Shown piece by piece: positions 33,234-35,378 of a stretch of DNA of 35,378 nucleotides. A program made the translations under genes and the position numbers. A model generated the notes under the pieces. It was given only the letters and a program-made list of their open reading frames with translations. It searched no databases and had not been told where the DNA came from. Source of the DNA: an uncultured Bacteroidia bacterium (lineage in GTDB: Bacteria; Bacteroidota; Bacteroidia; Bacteroidales; Prolixibacteraceae); NCBI GenBank assembly GCA_903897145.1, contig CAIUAN010000024.1:1-35378 (forward strand), written 5' to 3'. Each line of letters opens with the position of its first letter. Position 1 is the stretch's first letter.

Positions 33234-34226
33234 TTATTCCTTGTCTAATTTATACTTACTGATGTCCATCCCAAAACTTAAACCGAGGTTAACCAATAAA
33301 TCGTCAAGTTCGGTTAATGATTTCTTTCCGAAGTTCCGGAATTTCAATAAGTCGTTACGATTATAAGTTACCAATTCTCCTAGGGTATCCACATCAGCCG
33401 CTTTAAGGCAGTTAAGGGCTCTAACAGAAAGGTCAAGATCTACCAAGCGATTTTTAAGAAGTTGGCGCATATGAAGGATCTCTTCGTCGAATTCTTCATT
33501 GGCAAATTTCTCATCTGAATCTAACGTGATTTTCTCGTCTGAAAATAGCATGAAATGATAAATCAAAATCTTAGCTGCTTCCTTCAAGGCATCTTTTGGA
33601 TAGATAGAGCCATCAGTGGTAATTTCAAGAAGCAATTTCTCGTAGTCCGTTTTTTGTTCTACGCGATAGTTCTCGATATCATACTTAACATTCTTGATCG
33701 GCGTAAAGATTGAATCGATTGGGATAACTCCAAATTCCTCTTCAGCTGGTTTATTTTCAACACCAGGAACATAACCACGGCCCTTTTCGATTGAAAGTTC
33801 AATCTGAAGTTTCACGCCTGACTCCATGTTGCAGATTAATAACTCAGGATTAAGAACTCTAAAACCAGTGATAAAGTTATTGATATCGCCAGCTTTGAAA
33901 GTATCCTGTCCAAAGATTGAAACAGAGACTTTTTCGCTATCGAAATCATCAACTACCTTTTTGAAACGGATTTGTTTCAAGTTAAGGATCATCTCGGTTA
34001 CATCCTCAATGACACCAGGGATTGTAGAAAATTCATGTTCTACCCCTTCTATTTTGATCGTTGTTATTGCGTACCCTTCTAAAGACGATAACAAAATTCT
34101 CCGGAGAGCATTACCAATTGTAATACCGTAACCAGGCTCAAGTGGACGAAATTCGAATTTTCCAATTCGATTATCCGACTCGATCATTATCACCTTATCC
34201 GGCTTCTGGAAAGCTAGAATTGCCAT
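33234..34226 (-). CDS. rpoA: DNA-directed RNA polymerase subunit alpha
   Basis: A 330-residue RNA polymerase alpha subunit, standard length. The N-terminal dimerisation domain shows [23 protein letters not shown] and [15 protein letters not shown]; the C-terminal domain (about 255-330) shows [41 protein letters not shown], the helix-hairpin-helix that contacts DNA and activators. ATG start. It is flanked by rpsD and rplQ in the conserved alpha operon. Confidence 0.98.
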   Translation of the reverse strand: MAILAFQKPDKVIMIESDNRIGKFEFRPLEPGYGITIGNALRRILLSSLEGYAITTIKIEGVEHEFSTIPGVIEDVTEMILNLKQIRFKKVVDDFDSEKVSVSIFGQDTFKAGDINNFITGFRVLNPELLICNMESGVKLQIELSIEKGRGYVPGVENKPAEEEFGVIPIDSIFTPIKNVKYDIENYRVEQKTDYEKLLLEITTDGSIYPKDALKEAAKILIYHFMLFSDEKITLDSDEKFANEEFDEEILHMRQLLKNRLVDLDLSVRALNCLKAADVDTLGELVTYNRNDLLKFRNFGKKSLTELDDLLVNLGLSFGMDISKYKLDKE

Positions 34227-34244
34227 AAACCTAAATATTATTAT

Positions 34245-34853
34245 TTATTTCGAATATAATTCGACGATTAATTGTTCCTTGATATTTTCCGGAATTTCGT
34301 CGCGGCTAGGAACACTCATAAAGGTGCCAGATTTGGCATCGCCATCCCACTCCAACCAAGGATACTTATTGTGTCTTTGTGTTGCTAAGGCATCTGTAAT
34401 CGCCACAAGCGATTTAGATTTTTCACGTACACTAACCACTTCGCCTGGGCGAAGGGTATAAGAAGGAATATTTACAACAGAACCATTGATAACAATGTGT
34501 TTATGAGACACCAACTGACGAGCAGCAGCGCGACTTGGAGCAATACCAAGACGATAAACCACGTTATCTAATCTGCTTTCAAGAAGTTGCAAAAGTACGG
34601 TACCCGTAACCCCTTTGTGCGAATGCGCTTTTTCAAATAGGTTGCGGAATTGACGTTCAAGTACACCGTACATGAATTTCGCTTTTTGTTTTTCTTTTAG
34701 CTGAGTTCCGTATTCAGAAACTTTTTTCCGACGTTTGCTGTTTCCATGCATTCCCGGAGGGAAGTTCTTATGCTCAAAAGCTTTATCGGGACCATAAATG
34801 GCTTCACCGAATTTTCTTGAAATTTTGGACTTAGGTCCAATATATCTTGCCAT
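34245..34853 (-). CDS. rpsD: 30S ribosomal protein S4 (uS4)
   Basis: A 202-residue small-subunit protein that nucleates 16S rRNA folding. It begins [17 protein letters not shown]. The S4 RNA-binding domain reads [13 protein letters not shown], then [20 protein letters not shown]. It lacks the four-cysteine zinc site found in some S4 proteins. Its place between rpsK and rpoA is the usual one. Confidence 0.98.
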   Translation of the reverse strand: MARYIGPKSKISRKFGEAIYGPDKAFEHKNFPPGMHGNSKRRKKVSEYGTQLKEKQKAKFMYGVLERQFRNLFEKAHSHKGVTGTVLLQLLESRLDNVVYRLGIAPSRAAARQLVSHKHIVINGSVVNIPSYTLRPGEVVSVREKSKSLVAITDALATQRHNKYPWLEWDGDAKSGTFMSVPSRDEIPENIKEQLIVELYSK

Positions 34854-34877
34854 GTGATTTTACTTTTAAACGATTAA

Positions 34878-35267
34878 TTAGACACGACGACGTTTAGGAG
34901 GGCGACATCCGTTATGTGGTAATGGAGTAACGTCAACAATCTCAGTTACCTGGATTCCAACATTAGCCATTGCACGAATAGCAGACTCACGTCCGTTTCC
35001 CGGTCCTTTTACAAAAACCTTCACCTTACGTAATCCAAGGTCAAAAGCGGTCTTTGCACACTCCTCAGATGCAGTTTGTGCTGCATAAGGGGTGTTCTTT
35101 TTAGAACCTCTAAAACCTTTTTTACCAGCTGATGACCAAGAGATAACTTCTCCGTTGTTGTTGGTCATCGAGATGATGATATTATTAAAAGAGGATGATA
35201 CATGAGCCTGTCCAACAGCCTCGATGTTCACTACTCTTTTCTTAGATACTCCAGTCTTTTTTGCCAT
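34878..35267 (-). CDS. rpsK: 30S ribosomal protein S11 (uS11)
   Basis: A 129-residue protein of the 30S platform. Diagnostic segments are [56 protein letters not shown] and the C-terminal [16 protein letters not shown]. Full length, ATG start, 12 bases downstream of the rpsM stop. Confidence 0.98.
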   Translation of the reverse strand: MAKKTGVSKKRVVNIEAVGQAHVSSSFNNIIISMTNNNGEVISWSSAGKKGFRGSKKNTPYAAQTASEECAKTAFDLGLRKVKVFVKGPGNGRESAIRAMANVGIQVTEIVDVTPLPHNGCRPPKRRRV

Positions 35268-35279
35268 TGTTACTTCCGA

Positions 35280-35378
35280 TTATTTAGTGGCTTTTTTCTT
35301 ATTTGCAACTGTTTTCTTTCTACCCTTACGTGTTCTAGCATTGTTCTTAGTACTCTGCCCACGAACCGGTAAGCCGAT
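35280..35378 (-). CDS. rpsM: 30S ribosomal protein S13 (uS13), C-terminal fragment
   Basis: Only the last 32 codons and the stop lie in the window. The translation [19 protein letters not shown], then a basic Lys-rich tail ending KKKATK, is the C terminus of uS13 (LPVRGQ-T-NARTRKG is diagnostic). The rest of the gene lies beyond the window edge. Its position before rpsK is the standard alpha operon order. Confidence 0.95.

Overview
The window is a chromosomal segment from a member of the Bacteroidota, most likely Bacteroidales-like; I cannot name the genus. The evidence is an AT-rich sequence with almost no Shine-Dalgarno sites, many matches to the Bacteroidota -7 promoter element TAnnTTTG, families largely confined to or typical of the phylum (DUF2723, DUF4294), a eukaryotic-type citrate synthase, and a ribosomal protein bL17 with a long acidic tail. 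I see no insertion sequence, integrase, phage gene or CRISPR array. The window looks like stable chromosome with several small functional islands.

Layout. 1-1025: the 3' part of an FLVCR-like MFS transporter, convergent with a P2-like cation ATPase (1049-3604). 3761-7712: a polysaccharide deacetylase and a large DUF2723 GT-C-type membrane protein. 7976-8281: two tandem tRNA-Gln genes (anticodons TTG and CTG) behind a clear promoter. 8567-11728: a tightly coupled four-gene operon encoding an exported thioredoxin-like protein, ApbE FMN transferase, a DUF4266 mini-lipoprotein and a DUF3570 outer-membrane protein. 11814-15703: a YesU/DUF1961-like lipoprotein and a 1031-residue secreted beta-helix protein. 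16121-17984: LemA and two TPM-domain proteins. 18292-19611: a second MFS transporter. 19687-21557: a monohaem cytochrome c and a Cyc2-like protein (one N-terminal CxxCH haem site fused to an outer-membrane barrel). 21742-25296: Tat-exported SGNH hydrolase, pirin, L-fucose isomerase. 25499-26772: SpoU-type RNA methyltransferase and a DUF4294 protein. 26786-29482: prephenate dehydratase, a divergent flavodoxin and an aminotransferase in one overlapping operon. 29614-31015: a MarR regulator divergent from thioredoxin and an OsmC-family protein, with matching palindromic operators between them. 31086-32399: citrate synthase. 32569-35378: the end of the ribosomal alpha operon (rplQ, rpoA, rpsD, rpsK, partial rpsM).

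The two most interesting islands are both envelope redox modules. In the ApbE operon, the DUF4266 lipoprotein carries EAASGAN next to its GGGCGCN tail. This closely resembles the ApbE flavinylation motif (D-G/S/A-x-S/T-G-A-S/T), so I propose it is a covalently flavinylated electron carrier working with the exported CxxC protein and the DUF3570 barrel. In the second island, the Cyc2-like haem-porin fusion and the downstream small cytochrome c could carry electrons across the outer membrane. A third redox unit, MarR-trxA-osmC, looks like a thiol or peroxide stress response with visible operators. Promoter motifs also move the likely starts of several genes downstream of their longest reading frames.
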